Assembly (NCBI GenBank): GCA_023935145.1
Contig: CM043697.1
Span: 57,488,501 to 57,552,500 of the forward strand
DNA from: Bretschneidera sinensis
Taxonomy: Eukaryota > Streptophyta > Magnoliopsida > Brassicales > Akaniaceae
Direction of reading: 5' to 3'
DNA: 64,000 nt
Made by a program: the position numbers and the translations under genes. The notes under the pieces were generated by a model that searched no databases, was not told the origin of the DNA, and saw nothing but the letters and a program-made list of their open reading frames with translations. Of the stretch, positions 11,981-23,486 are shown piece by piece. Numbering within the stretch: position 1 is the stretch's first letter; the number at the start of each line of letters is the position of its first letter.

Positions 11981-13577
11981 TTATTTCCTCCTAGAAAGAC
12001 ATAGGTTGAATGCACTCATCACTGCTTCATCGCCAAATTCGGTGCTTCTATGCTTGGGAGGGGCCCCAAGGATGTCATCAGTAACATCCGCAAATTTTGG
12101 CTCAATATGTGCTCTGGTGAAGCCATGACTGAGGGTGGACTCCAATGGATTGAGGTGCTGGACCTTTTCCATGAATGAATCCATCATGTATGCTTGGTGG
12201 CTTTCGTCCGCATCCTCTGATTTCTTCGTTGTTGGGATGTGTAAGGACTTACCACTTACTGTCCGCATTCACCTCCTTCAAATTCTATTGCGCCAGGTAC
12301 TGACCATGGGATGTGGACTGAGCTTGAGCAGGGAACTTACCTTGCTCAGTCACACTCAAGTAGCTCATTAATTTGGACACTTGGCTCTTAATTTCTTTAA
12401 GCTCTTCCATCACCTGCGTAAATAATGCCTCAAACCTTTGGTTTGTCTTACCTTGTGCCTCTATAAAGGCCTGTAAGGTGTCTTCTAGCGAGTTCCTAGA
12501 GGATGAGGGTGCATGATAAGGTGCAGGGGATGATCTAGGGGGATGTGCATACTGGTTTTCAGATTTCCAACTGAAGTTGGGGTGATTTCGCCACCCCGGG
12601 TTATAAGTGTTAGAGAAAGGTGCAAGAGGCTTCTTGTACATGCCTAAGGCATTACATTGTTCCTCATACAACCCTCTCATATCAGAAAATGTGGGGCATT
12701 CTTGAAGCAGATGATCTACCCCACCACACACAAAACACGGCTCTAAAGACTCGGCATGATCAGCCGCATGTGTTTGCTTTGAGCCCTTAGTTTTCAATGC
12801 TTCTATCTCCCTAGTGAGCAGTTCGACCTTAGCTTTCAGATTGTCTTCTTCCCTAAGATGGTATATCCCTCCACCACTAGGGTTTCTTATAGGTCGTCAC
12901 CTACTCGTGATTTCAGTAGCACTAGGTCCAGTCCATGTATGAGCTTTCTCAGCAAGCTCATTGAGGTATTCAAGAGCCTCATCGGGGTCTTTCTCCAAGA
13001 ACCCACCATTACACATCATCTCTACGAATTGGCGCTCTCTATATGTAAATCCCTCATAAAAATAGCTCACCAAGTGCCAACTCTCATACCCATGGTGAGG
13101 GCACATACTCAATAACTCCTTAAATTTTTTCCAAGACTGATATAAGATCTCACTATCCTTTTGTGCAAAGGTGGAGATTTGCTTTTTCAAAGCGTTGGTC
13201 TTATGTTAGGGAAAGTATTTGTTAAAGAAAACCCGAGTCATCTCAGTCCACGACCCAATAGATCATGGTCTTAGTGAGTATAGCCAACTCTTAGCTCTAT
13301 CCTTCAAAGTGAAAGGAAAGAACTTAAGCCTCACAATGTCATCGGTTTCATCTTGACTATGAAAAGTCGCGACCACTTCCTCAAACTCTCTAATGTGCAC
13401 ATATAGGTTTTCATTGTCCAAGCCATGAAATGTAGGGAGTAATTGAATCATCCCTGGTTTAAGATCTAATTGGCGAGTGTTGGCTGGAAACATGATGCAT
13501 GATGGTGTGGCTGTGCGTGTAGGGTGGAGGTAATCCTGAAATGTCCTAGCAACATTCTCATTATGGTTATCAGCCAT
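11981..13577 (-). pseudogene. Gag of the gag-only element copy 1, broken by a few stops
   Basis: Starts MADNHNENVART at 13577. Open pieces 13263-13577, 12897-13190, 12285-12797 and 11981-12268 form a gag of roughly 530 residues. The capsid part has FKEFEEVV-like and SWKKFKELLSMCPHHG motifs typical of Athila/Tat gag. A CCHC knuckle CFVCGGVDHLLQEC lies at about 12690-12735, and a coiled-coil-like stretch (EALFTQVMEELKEIKSQV) follows. The stop codons are few, so the copy is moderately old. Confidence 0.82.
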
Positions 13578-13891
13578 GTTAACACAATCCTCTAAATTCT
13601 CACTTGGGTTTCCACTATTGGTTGATCTAAACGAGGTTTCACTATCAGACTCGGAAGAAGAAGGTAATTCTAGTTCAGGTCCTCTAATGAATCAACCTTG
13701 CAAATCTCTCAGTCTAAGCATACACCAAATGAATCAGAGGGGAAATAAATAAGACAAAATAAATCAGAAAATCAAAGCTAAGGTAAAGGAACAATATTAA
13801 CGTATTTACAAACTATTGAAAAGAAAAATATTTACAAAACTTCTATTATCATGTCAAAAGTTGACAATCTTCTTTGTACTTACGCGCGTTT

Positions 13892-13908
13892 CCCTGGCAA
13901 CGGCGCCA
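13892..13908 (-). promoter_or_regulatory. Primer-binding site of gag-only copy 1 (Asp tRNA type)
   Basis: The minus strand reads TGGCGCCGTTGCCAGGG, one mismatch from the TGGCGCCGTTGCCGGGG seen in copy 2. This is the site known from Athila elements and is placed five bases from the 5' LTR. Confidence 0.85.
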
Positions 13909-13913
13909 AAATT

Positions 13914-15212
13914 TGATTACGCCCAAAACATAACGCGGTAGTTGTAGTATAGTTTTGGGGTGTCGATTCCACAGGGAAACAAGTTAATTACAAAATAAGG
14001 TGTAAACCTCAAAACGATAAAAGATTAGATGAATATGAGTTTGTTTGAGAATAAGGGTAATTGTGTGAATAGGTTTGAAGTATAATTAAGAATGACAAGG
14101 TTCTGGAAATCCTCCCTAGGCTCGTTTCTCTAATCCTAACTTGATTCAGTTGTTTTTATCTCGATTGCTAATTTCATGTCCCAAACAGGCAATCGGCACA
14201 TATTCAATTAAAGCGCAATTATAAATCCTAATGTAATTGTTATGAATTATTCTCTACTTTTAAACACACATGACCCAACTTATAAATTATCAAAAGACGA
14301 CGATCTATCTAACGACAATACCGTAGTAATGGACAAATCTATAAAAGAGGCCTACCGGACTCAATCACATCCAAACAGATACACATAAGAAAAGCATGAC
14401 TGAACTTATATAGAAAGAAAGCATGCAATCACCGGACTAATAAAATAATCTACTAATTAAATTAAACAATAAAACATAACAATGTTTAATAAAAATAATA
14501 CCAACTACAACTGAATCAAATAAAAGAAAATAAGAACAACTACACCTAGGGATTCATCCCTTTGCCTTGCTTGAAAATTAGCTGGCCATAGAGCTCATGC
14601 CTCCTTGAGTTGGCTCCGGCCTCTCAACGATCATCCTCAGCTTGCCCTCCAAATTTATACTTTTGGATTGCTCTTAAAGGCCCTCTGGATTGCTCCTAAA
14701 AGCCCTCTGGAGTCACTCTCTGATGATTTCAGATGAGCTCTGATTGGTTCATCTCAGCCGAGCGGAGTGGGTCTTTATATAGGCAAACTCCCGGAATACT
14801 ATGTGTTATCTAACCGATGTGGGAAACTGTCCAGTGCACTCGATCGCAGCCCGAGTGCGATCTATCGCACATGCACTCGATCGTGGCTTGTGCACTCGAT
14901 TGCACTGCCTGTGCTGCAGAGTACCTTGGTCGATGTGGGATATGCGCTCGATCGCACTGCTTGTGCGCTCGATCGCAATACAGGCAGCAATCACTCTTGT
15001 CCTTCCAGAAGCATGGGATTTTGGCATTTTAAGCAACGATCACTTCTTTTCCTCTTTTAAACTCAAAGTGCCTAAAAATGCACTAAAATAAGTTAGTGGT
15101 CCAATAATATCACTTTAGAGTTATAAACACATAAAAGCACAATAAAGACTGAGATCAGTCCTAAAATACCACTAATTAATCACTGTTGAGATGCATTTTA
15201 TGACTCTCATCA
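13914..15212 (-). repeat. 5' LTR of gag-only element copy 1
   Basis: 1299 bp. It is slightly longer than the other LTR because a short segment ending GCCCTCTGGA is duplicated near 14665-14712. The same CTCGATCGCA block lies at about 14830-14980. Confidence 0.88.
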
Positions 15213-15217
15213 GTTGT

Positions 15218-16571
15218 CATCCTGCTGTTTTGTCGTATATAACAGGCACTGAACCACACAGTTAACATTTACACCCTCATCTGCATCTGCTAATTCGCCA
15301 CCAGCGTAATCATTGACCTCCCCAGAATAACCTTCATCTGCACCAAAAGGATTCTCCTCCTCCTCTGCTGTTTCAACCATGTTAACCTGCCGACGGTTGG
15401 GACATTCATTGGAACGATGTCAAGGTTGACCACATCTGTAACACTTTCTTGGAATCAGACCGGCATAGGGATTGCTGAGCACTCCTCTATTTTGTGTTGG
15501 GGCACCGATTGTGGGGGTTGTTGGCTTGGTGGGGTTGCTGATACCAGTACTGGAAACTTTGCTGGTTGACGGCTGTGGTGAAGTTTACGCACTGAAACCT
15601 GTGATGGTTGTGATCGATATAGTTGGGGACGTGATAAGTACCTAGACTGTTGTTACTCCACTTTCATGGCTAGGTTGATCGCCTCGGATAGGGACCACAC
15701 AGTATGGAGGGATACCTGTTCTTGAATGGACACTCGCAACCCTCCGATATATCTAGCCACTTGCTGTCCCTCTGTTTCTTGCAGGTCGTTGCGCGAGATC
15801 AACCTATAAAACTCCTCTGTATAATCGCTGATGGTGCGCACCCCTTGCCCACAATTCTGATATTACTGGTACAGCATCTGTTCATAGTTAGGAGGAAGGA
15901 ACCTCGCTCGCAATAGTTGTTTCATCTTGGACCAGGAACGGACAGGTTGCTTACTCTGTCGCCTGTGACTATTCTACGTCTGCTCCCACCACGCAGAGGC
16001 TCCCCCCCTTTAGTTTATAGGCTACAATCTCCACCTGCATATCTCCTGGGATCTGGATATACTAAAAGAAAGCCTCCACTTCGAAAAGCCAGTCAATGAA
16101 GTTTTCAACGTGGAGGTGGCCATTGAAACACGGCAGATCTACCTTAACCCGAAAGTCATGATTGTTCTGTTCGTACCCGTTCTGGTTGCAACAGTTCTGA
16201 CCAACACGATTCTAATTATGACTATGCCAACCATCATCATCGTTCTCGGCGCCAAGCACTTCGAACTTATCATCACTGGATAAAGCGGCATAGGCTTGGG
16301 GCCTACGCTGCGGAGCAGGAACGCGTCCAGCAACCGGTTGGTCGAGAGCAAGGCCTCCGACATGATCCGGGTTGCGTTCTTCACCCCTTTTGCCATTGAT
16401 TCTCAGACCAGCCATGGTTTGTTGTATCTTCTGTAACATGCGTTCGATACAATTAAACCGTTGATTGTGATTATCAAACTGCTGATTGTGATTATCTATG
16501 GTTGCCCATAGGACCTGCACCCCATGATCAACGTCGTTAAGGTGGTTGCTTTCGTTTCCATCAGCTGCCAT
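15218..16571 (-). pseudogene. Unit B gag, broken, right of the nested insertion
   Basis: The start MAADGNESNH is at 16571. The capsid region is seen at 15653-15841 (ISDYTEEFYRLISRNDLQE). The zinc knuckle near 15390-15450 has a TGA stop replacing the Gly before the His. The LYQ*Y stop is shared with unit A. Confidence 0.78.
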
Positions 16572-16590
16572 CAGACCAGGGTAGATTAAG

Positions 16591-16602
16591 GCTCTGATAC
16601 CA
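16591..16602 (-). promoter_or_regulatory. Primer-binding site of unit B
   Basis: The minus strand reads TGGTATCAGAGC next to LTR 3, identical to units A and C. Confidence 0.92.
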
Positions 16603-16604
16603 AT

Positions 16605-17059
16605 TGATGTACAATGCAAGCGGAAGAAAGAACTAAGAAGAAGAACTGTGCCTTCAACCCTCAATACAATAGTTCTCAACGAAGAGAAAAGAAACACTAA
16701 TTTTATTCAGAAAAAACATAATCCCTAATATTACATGACCTCCTTATTTATAAGGTTAAAGTAAAATATAAAAAAAAAAGAAAATCGAAATTAGGCAAGT
16801 ACAAAATAGAAAATTTCATAAAAACTTAAAACTGCTAAATTGAAGGCCTAAACGTCTTTTTTTGGCTAAAATCCCGCTACACTCATTACGATGTAATGAG
16901 TTTTGTCTGGAAGCTTGTTTCTAATCAAACTAGTGTTCCAGGGCCTGATCTGGGCTGGCACATAAAATGATGTAAACTGTACCCTTAGATATGGAGCGAT
17001 CCAACCGTTCTAGGTAGTCCAGGGCCATCTGTTCTGCTTTGTCTACTTGTTCTGCATCA
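16605..17059 (-). repeat. LTR 3, shared between units B and C
   Basis: Starts TGATGTAC and ends CTGCATCA. It is the 5' LTR of unit B (primer site at 16591-16602) and the 3' LTR of unit C (purine-tract complement from 17060). Confidence 0.85.
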
Positions 17060-18370
17060 TTCCCCCTTACTTCAAAAGAACTCAACCCCAAGTTACTGTC
17101 AAGATAAAGTGGTTCGTCCAGTGGATAGTATTCAAATAAATCTACCACATTAAAAGTGTTGGAAATGGCCATGTTATCCGAAAGTTCAATCACATAAGCA
17201 ATATCATTAATGCGCTTCAGCACCCGGAAATGGCCATACTTCCTGCTTTTTAGCTTGTTGTAAGTTCCTGTAGGGAAACGGTTCTTACGCAGATGGGCCA
17301 TCACTAAGTCACCTTCCTGAAGTATACGTTCACGCCGATGCGTATCGGCGACAGCTTTATATTTGCTATTTGCCAACTCTAGACTCTGGCAAACTTCTGC
17401 ATGGATGCGTTGTACTTGCTCAGTTAGGTTTTGAGCAGCTTGACTGTGGCCAGGACACTTAGGCAAAGGAACAAGGTCCAAAGCATGCTAAGGTGCTTTG
17501 GTGTAGACAATTTCGAATGGTGTCTTCCCAGTAGATCGGTTGTACATACTATTAAAAGTAAATTCAGCTTGTGGAAAGGCGACATCCCACTACTTAGGCC
17601 GAGAACTAGTCACACAACGGATCGAATTACCAAGGGTCTGATTGACCATCTCGGTTTGACCGTCTGTCTGCAGATGACAAGTGCTGCTGTATTTAAGAGA
17701 TGTGTCAAATCTGCCCCAAAGTGACTTCTAGAAGTGGCAGATGAATTTGATATCGCGATCGAAGGTGATGGACTTTGGAACCCCATGAAGGCGAACAATC
17801 TCACGAAAGAAAAGTCTGGCTACACGAGACGTGTCTGAAGTTTTACGGCACAGAATAAAGTGTGACATTTTGGAGAACCAGTCGACAACTACAAAAACAG
17901 AATCCACCCCACGCTGAATCCGTGGAAGCCCTAAAATAAAGTCCATGGTCAAATCCTCCCAAATGTTTTTCGGCACGGGCAGAGGAGAGTACAGCCCGGT
18001 ATTCTGTGCTTGGCCCTTTTCAGTTTGGCAAACAGAGCACCTCTGTACGAATTTGCCCACATCACGTTTCAGCTGTGGCCAGTAATAACACTCAGCTACC
18101 TGGGCTATTGTTTTGTTATACCCCGCATGACCCCCTAAGCCGCTGCTATGTATCTCACGGAGGATCTAATCCCGTAAAGACGTGCGAGGGATACACAATT
18201 GGTTACCGCGAAACAGAAACCCATCCTGGACATGAAAATCCGAGACTGCCACTTTCCGTCGACACCTCTCCCAAATTTTCTAAAAATCAGCATCTTCCTC
18301 ATACAACTCTTTCAAATAATCAAACCCCATAATTTCTTATCGGAGAGTCAAGAGTAAGGATGCACGCCGG
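16930..18370 (-). pseudogene. Unit C integrase, broken
   Basis: 17728-18060 carries the core start ([25 protein letters not shown]). 16930-17481 carries the C-terminal domain (HFRVLKRINDIAYVIELSD) and enters LTR 3, where a frameshift replaces the usual tail with a short different ending. The zinc-binding region at 18070-18330 is frameshifted. Confidence 0.78.
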
Positions 18371-20198
18371 CTTAATACATCTGCCACTTTATTCAACTGC
18401 CCAGACTTGTGTTTGAGTACAAAACTGAATTTCTGGAAGAATGTAGTCCACCGAGCATGCATTCAATTCAGGGTGGTTTGTGTGTTGATAAATTTTAGGG
18501 CTTGGTGATCCCTATAGAGAACAAACTCATGTTGGATCAGGTAATGCTCCCAATGTGTCAAAGCTCGGATGACTGCATAAAATTCCAGCTCATATGTGGT
18601 CCACTTTTGGCGAGCATCGTTGAGTTTCTCACTGAAAAATTCTACTGGTCGTCCCTCCCGTGACAGAACAGCACCAATACCCACGCCCGAGGCATCACAC
18701 TCAACTTCAAACAGCTTGTCGAAGCACGACAGGGCAAGTACTTGGGCTGTAGAAAGCTTTTCCTTAATCACTACAGAGGTTGTATCTTGTGCATCCCCCC
18801 ACTGGAAGCGGCCCTTTTTCATGCACTCTGTGATTGGTGCTACTATACTGCTGAAGTTCTTAATAAACCGGCGGTAGAAAGTGGCCAGTCCATGAAAACT
18901 ACGAACATGGTGCACTGTTGTTGGGGTTAGCCACTCCCGAATACCTTCTCTTCATCAACCTGAATACCATCTGCACCCACAATATATCCAAAAAACAGTA
19001 GCTCGGTAGTGAGAAAATTGCACTTTTTCAAGTTCACATAGAGTTTACTCGCGTGTAAAACCAGCAACACTTCCTGTAAGTGGTCCAAGTGCTCCACCTC
19101 ATCCTGGCTATAGATTAAGATATCGTCAAAATAAACAACCATAAATTTACTAATGAAGGGTTTTAAAACCTGGTTCATTATACGCATGAAGGTGCTGGGA
19201 GCATTTGATAAACCAAATGGCATCACCATCCACTCATAAAGCCCATCTTTGGTCTTAAAGGATGTTTTCCATTCATCCCCTAGTCTGACCCGAATCTGAT
19301 GGTAACCATTACGCAAATCTAGCTTGGAGAAGATATTGGCACCCTCTAACATGTCCAGCATATCACTCAGTCATGGAATAGGAAAGCGGTACTTGACTGT
19401 TATCTTATTTATGGCGCGACTGTCAACGCACATGCGCCAGCTTCCATCTTTCTTTGGTGTCAATAAAGCAGGCACAGCACAGGGACTCAGACTCTCTCTG
19501 ATCAGTCCCTTTTTAATCAACTCCTCAACCTGATTTTGTAGAATTTCGTGTTCTTGAGGACTCATTTGGTAATGTGGCAGATTCGGCAAACTAACCCTAT
19601 GAACCAAGTCAATATGGTGCTGAATATCTCTCATGGGAGGCAGACCTTCAGGTAATTCCACTGGTATAACATCTTGAAATTGAGCCATTAATGGCTTTAA
19701 CTCCTTAGGAATCTGTTGATACTCGACTGGTGGTTCTCCTTTTACTACCAATGCATAGAACTCCCCTGCTGCTTTCACATCCTCAATGAACACTATCTCA
19801 GGGACTGTAAGAAAGGTCTTTCCCCCTGCGGTAGGGGTTTCGACAGCTGGCTCACATTCACTTGCAGGAACTAGTACAATTTTCTTGTCAAACCACCAGA
19901 AAACATAAGTATTATCCCGACCCTTATGCATAGCATCTACATCAAACTATTATTGCCTCCCCAATAATAAATGACACGCATCCATATCAACAACATCACA
20001 CACAATCTCATCATTATAAAATTTGCCAATAGAAAATGGAACACGACAGATATCAATTACCCGAGTTTCAGCGCCCTTTTTGATCCAAGCAATCTTGTAT
20101 GGAGAGCGATGTTTTTCTGTTTTCAGGTTCAATGCTACGACAAGGGTCTTCGATATGATATTCTCACTGCTGCTACTGTCAATAATCACCTTGCACAC
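18371..20198 (-). pseudogene. Unit C protease, reverse transcriptase and RNase H, broken
   Basis: Pieces in order: 19950-20198 protease (Asp-Ser-Ser in place of Asp-Ser-Gly), 19371-19931 protease to RT fingers ([18 protein letters not shown]), 18927-19361 RT palm ([24 protein letters not shown]), and 18463-18915 RNase H ([25 protein letters not shown]). A short deletion near 18926-18945 separates the last two. In units A and B the same place encodes [13 protein letters not shown]. Confidence 0.82.
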
Positions 20199-20399
20199 TC
20201 TCTGGTTGATAGTGCACCACGTCCGAAAAATACGGTGTCATTGGTTGTCATCCTACTGCCTTGGCGTAAATAACTGGCGCTGAACCACACAGTTAACATA
20301 TACACCCTCATCTGCATCTGCTACTTCGCCACCAGCATAATCATCGACCTCCCCAGAATAACCTTTATCGCGCCAAAAGGTTTCTCCTCCTCTTTTGCT

Positions 20400-21567
20400 A
20401 TTTCAACCATGTTAACCTACCGACGGTTGGGACATTCATTGGAACGATGTCCAGGTTGACCACATCTGTAACACTTTCTTAGAATGGGATGGGCATAGGG
20501 ATTGCTGGGCACTTCTCTCTTTTGTGCTAGGGCACCGGTTGTGGGGGTTGTTGGCTTGGTGGGGTTGGTGATACCAGTACCGAAAACTCTGCTGGTTGAC
20601 GGCTGTGGTAAAGTCTACGGCACTGAAACCTATGATGGCTGTGATCGATATGGTTGGGGACATGATGAGTGCCTGGACTGCTGTGACTCCACTTTCATGG
20701 CTAGGTTGACCGCCTCAGACAGGGACCATACAGTATGGAGGGATACCTGTTCTTGAATGGACACTCACAACCCTCTGATATACCTAGCCACTTGCTGTCC
20801 CTCTGTTTCCTGCAGGTCATTGCGCGAGTTCAACCTATAAAATTCCTCCATATAATCGCTGATGGTGCGCACCCCTTGCCTGCAATTCTAATATTGCAGG
20901 TACAGCATCTGTTCATAGTGAGGAGGAAAGAACCTCGCTCGCAGTAGTTATTTCATCTTAGACCAAGAACGGACAGCTTGCTTACCCTGTCGCCTGCGGC
21001 TATTCTGTGTCTGCTCCCACCACGCATAAGCTCCCCCCTTCAGTTTATAGGCTACAAGCTTCACCTGCCTATCTCCTGGGATCTGCATATACTCAAAGAA
21101 AGCCTCCACTTCGAAAATCCAGTCAATGAAGTTTTCGACGTGGAGGTGGCCATTGAAACACGGCAGATCTACCTTAACCCAAAAATCATGATTGTTCTGT
21201 TCGTACCTGTTCTGGTTGCAACGGTTCTGACCATCACGTTTCTGATTACGCTGGATAAAGCAGCATAGGCTTGGGGCCTACGCTGCATAGCAGGAATGCG
21301 TCCAGCAACCGGTTGGTCGCGAGCAAGGCCTCCCACACGATCCAGGTTGCGTTCTTCACCCATGTTGCCATTGATTCTCACACTAACCATGGTTTGTTGT
21401 ATCTCCCGCAACATGCGTTCGATACAATCAAACCGTTGATTGTGATCATCAAACTACTGATTGTGATCATCAAACTGTTGATTTTGATTATCTATGGCTG
21501 CCCATAGGACCTGCACTCCACGATCAACATCGTCAAGGTGGTTGCTTTCGTTTCCATCACCTGCCAT
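20400..21567 (-). pseudogene. Unit C gag, broken
   Basis: The start MAGDGNESNH is at 21567. A segment of about 80 bp present in units A and B (around 5085-5130) is missing near 21245-21255. The zinc knuckle near 20420-20475 has the intact pattern CYRCGQPGHRSNEC. The LYQ*Y stop of A and B is absent, but a different stop sits two codons later. Confidence 0.78.
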
Positions 21568-21586
21568 CAGACCAGGGTAGAACAAG

Positions 21587-21598
21587 GCTCTGATACCA
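21587..21598 (-). promoter_or_regulatory. Primer-binding site of unit C
   Basis: The minus strand reads TGGTATCAGAGC two bases from the LTR 4 terminus. Confidence 0.92.
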
Positions 21599-21600
21599 AT

Positions 21601-22053
21601 TGACATAGAACGTAAGCGGAAGAAAGAACTAGGAAGAAGAACTGTGCCTTCAACCCTCAATACAATAGTTCTCACGAAGAGAAAAAAAACCCTAATTTTA
21701 TTCAGAAAAATAATAATCCCTAATATTACATGGCCTCCTTATTTATAAGGTTAAAGTAAAAAAAAAAAAAAGGAAAATCGAAATTAGGCAAGTGCAAAAT
21801 AGGAAATTTCCTAAAAACTAAAAACTGCTAAATTGAATACCTAAACGTCGTTTTTTGGCTAAAATCTCGCTATACTCATTAGACAATAATGAGTTTTTCC
21901 TTGAAGCCCGTTTCCAATCAGACTAGGGTCTTTAGCGCCCGATCCGGGCTGATACATAAAACGATGTAAACCGTACCCTTAGATTTGGAGAGATCCAACC
22001 GTTCTAGGTAGTCCAGGGCCATCTGTTCTGCTTTATCTACTTGTTCTGCATCA
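21601..22053 (-). repeat. LTR 4 (5' LTR of unit C)
   Basis: Starts TGACATAG, directly beside the unit C primer site at 21587-21598, and ends CTGCATCA followed by the GTTAC duplication. It still carries the end of the pol reading frame, as the other LTRs do. Confidence 0.85.
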
Positions 22054-22058
22054 GTTAC
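22054..22058. repeat. Right target-site duplication GTTAC of the tandem array
   Basis: GTTAC directly follows the terminal CA of the fourth LTR and matches 417-421. It shows that the whole array, not one unit, occupies a single insertion site. Confidence 0.85.
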
Positions 22059-22763
22059 GATATCAGTACATGCAACCTAAAGGAATATACATAGTACAGA
22101 CTGTACAGTTCTAAGATTAGCTATGCTTGAAGTACTAGATTATTGAAGAATGGATTTACGAGGATGTAGAGTTATGGTGATAGTACATGGATAAAGTGAG
22201 AGAACTCGCATGAAGATAGTGACCGAATTAGTCTAAATGAAGGATATTTTTTTTCTGTTGAACGCTTGGCATGTTGAATTTTTGGCGATGATTATCAAGG
22301 ATTGTGCTAGTAAAATTTTGCACTTTTAGAAAATTAAAAGATGAAAAGAAGATAATAAGAAAATACGAGTCTTGATGCATTTAATTTATTGGAGATATGG
22401 CCTTGCATGCTTAAAAGTGGAATGATGGGTAGCATTTGTTTTTTCTTTTTCTTATTTTGCTGCCATTGTACACTTTTAGAAACTTGAAAGATGAAAAAGA
22501 AGATATTAAGCAAATACGAGTCATGATGCTTATAATTTGTTAGAGAATAGGGCCTTGCATGCTTAAGAGTGGAATGATGGGAACCATGTGTTTGTCCCCC
22601 TTTTAAGCATTAGAGAACAGTACCCTTTTTGCAGTTTTCGTTCACTTTTTTTTGTTGTTGCTATTTTAGGCACTCCAGCAATTCAAAAGAGTATATTGGA
22701 TAAGTTCCGGCTTTTCATTCCACGTCTTGAGCATTTCAATTTAATATATTGTACTTTATACAG
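22059..22763. other. Host segment upstream of the gene fragments
   Basis: No recognised coding exon. It contains an imperfect tandem duplication (22318-22445 and 22470-22585) sharing a cacttttagaaa start and a ccttgcatgcttaa end. It may be intron or leader sequence of the fragment region that follows. Confidence 0.5.
22318..22585. repeat. Imperfect tandem duplication of about 120 bp
   Basis: The two halves share, in the same order, cacttttagaaa, agatgaaaa, aatacgagt, gatgc, ggccttgcatgctta and gtggaatgatggg. Function unknown. Confidence 0.7.
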
Positions 22764-23458
22764 TTGTGGAGATGGTTCATTGGGTGAGCCGCCAAAACGA
22801 GGTGATGGTCAATGTGGAAACATGAGAATGCTCCTAAGGCAACAACATAGGCTAAGCAATTCAAAATGTTTTAGTTATAAGTTGATGCTAAGAAAATGAT
22901 TTTGAAGAAATATTTTATGTTATACCTTCAATCAATCTTTTCCCCTTCATATCCTCTTGGCAAAGTCTGATGTTGCTGGGTGGGGAGCCTTTTTAAAGGT
23001 AGGATGACATTCTCTCCCTATGTGTGTTTGTATGTGTAGTTGTTTGCTATTTATTTTCGGTTGACTATATGATTGTGGTTTCAGCATTCTGTCAATAAGA
23101 ATGATTATCTTGGTAATATATTGGGGAATTGATTTCCCTGTGAGAAGCAAATAAGGGCGGAAAAATTTATGATCGTGCAAATTCATTATTTCTTTTTTAC
23201 TTGAACAATCAGGCAAGTGACCTCTGTTGCTTACAATGTTCACAAGACTATTGAAATAATAATTTAAATACCATAATTTGTTGTTATATTATTCTTATTA
23301 CTCAAACCGACATCTCTTCTAGTATTCGAAAATACAGGCAATAAAAGTCGAGATCTAAAGTTGCTACCTGATTCTTTGCAGTATGTCCTTGATGCTTACC
23401 GAGAAGGGGATAAGCTAAAATTTGTGAATCACTCATCAAACCCTAACTGTTATGACCG
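22764..23458 (+). pseudogene. Exons of a CURLY LEAF-type Polycomb histone methyltransferase, decayed
   Basis: Four exon-like blocks with intron remnants match the CXC-to-SET part of plant E(z) proteins, which methylate histone H3 lysine 27 in Polycomb complex 2. Block 1 (22764-22852) encodes SCGDGSLGEPPKRGDGQCGN. Block 2 (22951-22998) encodes ILLAKSDVAGWGAFLK. Block 3 (23085-23212) encodes HSVNKNDYLG and then the out-of-frame remains of the segment leading to the cysteine-poor SET core. Block 4 (23382-23458) encodes YVLDAYREGDKLKF and NHSSNPNC. Donor sites are partly changed (GC for GT after blocks 1 and 3) and block 3 has frameshifts. Retained introns show it came from genomic DNA, not from a processed mRNA. 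The rest of the gene is absent. Confidence 0.82.
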
Positions 23459-23486
23459 GTTAATAGACATGAATATTGTTTGACAG

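Larger units (their letters stand above)
9064..15212 (-). mobile_element. Gag-only Athila/Tat-like LTR element (copy 1), nested in unit B
   Basis: The element begins TGATTACG and ends CTCATCA and is flanked by GTTGT at 9059-9063 and 15213-15217. The interrupted unit B sequence rejoins cleanly by comparison with unit A. Its LTRs are 9064-10344 and 13914-15212. A primer site for Asp tRNA at 13892-13908 places transcription on the minus strand. The 3.57-kb internal part encodes only a gag protein; no protease, RT, RNase H or integrase motif is present in any frame. It matches the description of plant terminal-repeat retrotransposons with a gag domain (TR-GAG), which must be moved by an autonomous relative. 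Confidence 0.88.
422..22053 (-). mobile_element. Tandem array of three CRM-like Ty3/gypsy elements sharing four LTRs
   Basis: Four near-identical LTRs of about 440-455 bp (422-874, 5455-5892, 16605-17059, 21601-22053) alternate with three internal regions (A 875-5454, B 5893-16604 including an insertion, C 17060-21600). All read on the minus strand. Internal regions are about 4.55 kb each once the 6.1-kb insertion in B is removed. The order of domains is gag, protease, reverse transcriptase, RNase H, integrase, which defines Ty3/gypsy. Each of the three 5' LTRs is followed by an initiator-Met tRNA primer site, and each 3' LTR is preceded by a purine tract. The integrase frame runs about 175 nt into the LTR and no chromodomain is visible, a trait of the CRM (centromeric) chromovirus lineage; that lineage call is tentative. 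One GTTAC duplication bounds the whole array. Confidence 0.88.

Noticed and set aside
21879..22053. Interpretation of the right end of the array as a truncated fourth internal region
   Set aside because: The pol reading frame continues here, which at first suggested internal sequence. The end CTGCATCA is the true LTR terminus, shown by the adjacent purine tract in the other units and by the GTTAC duplication.
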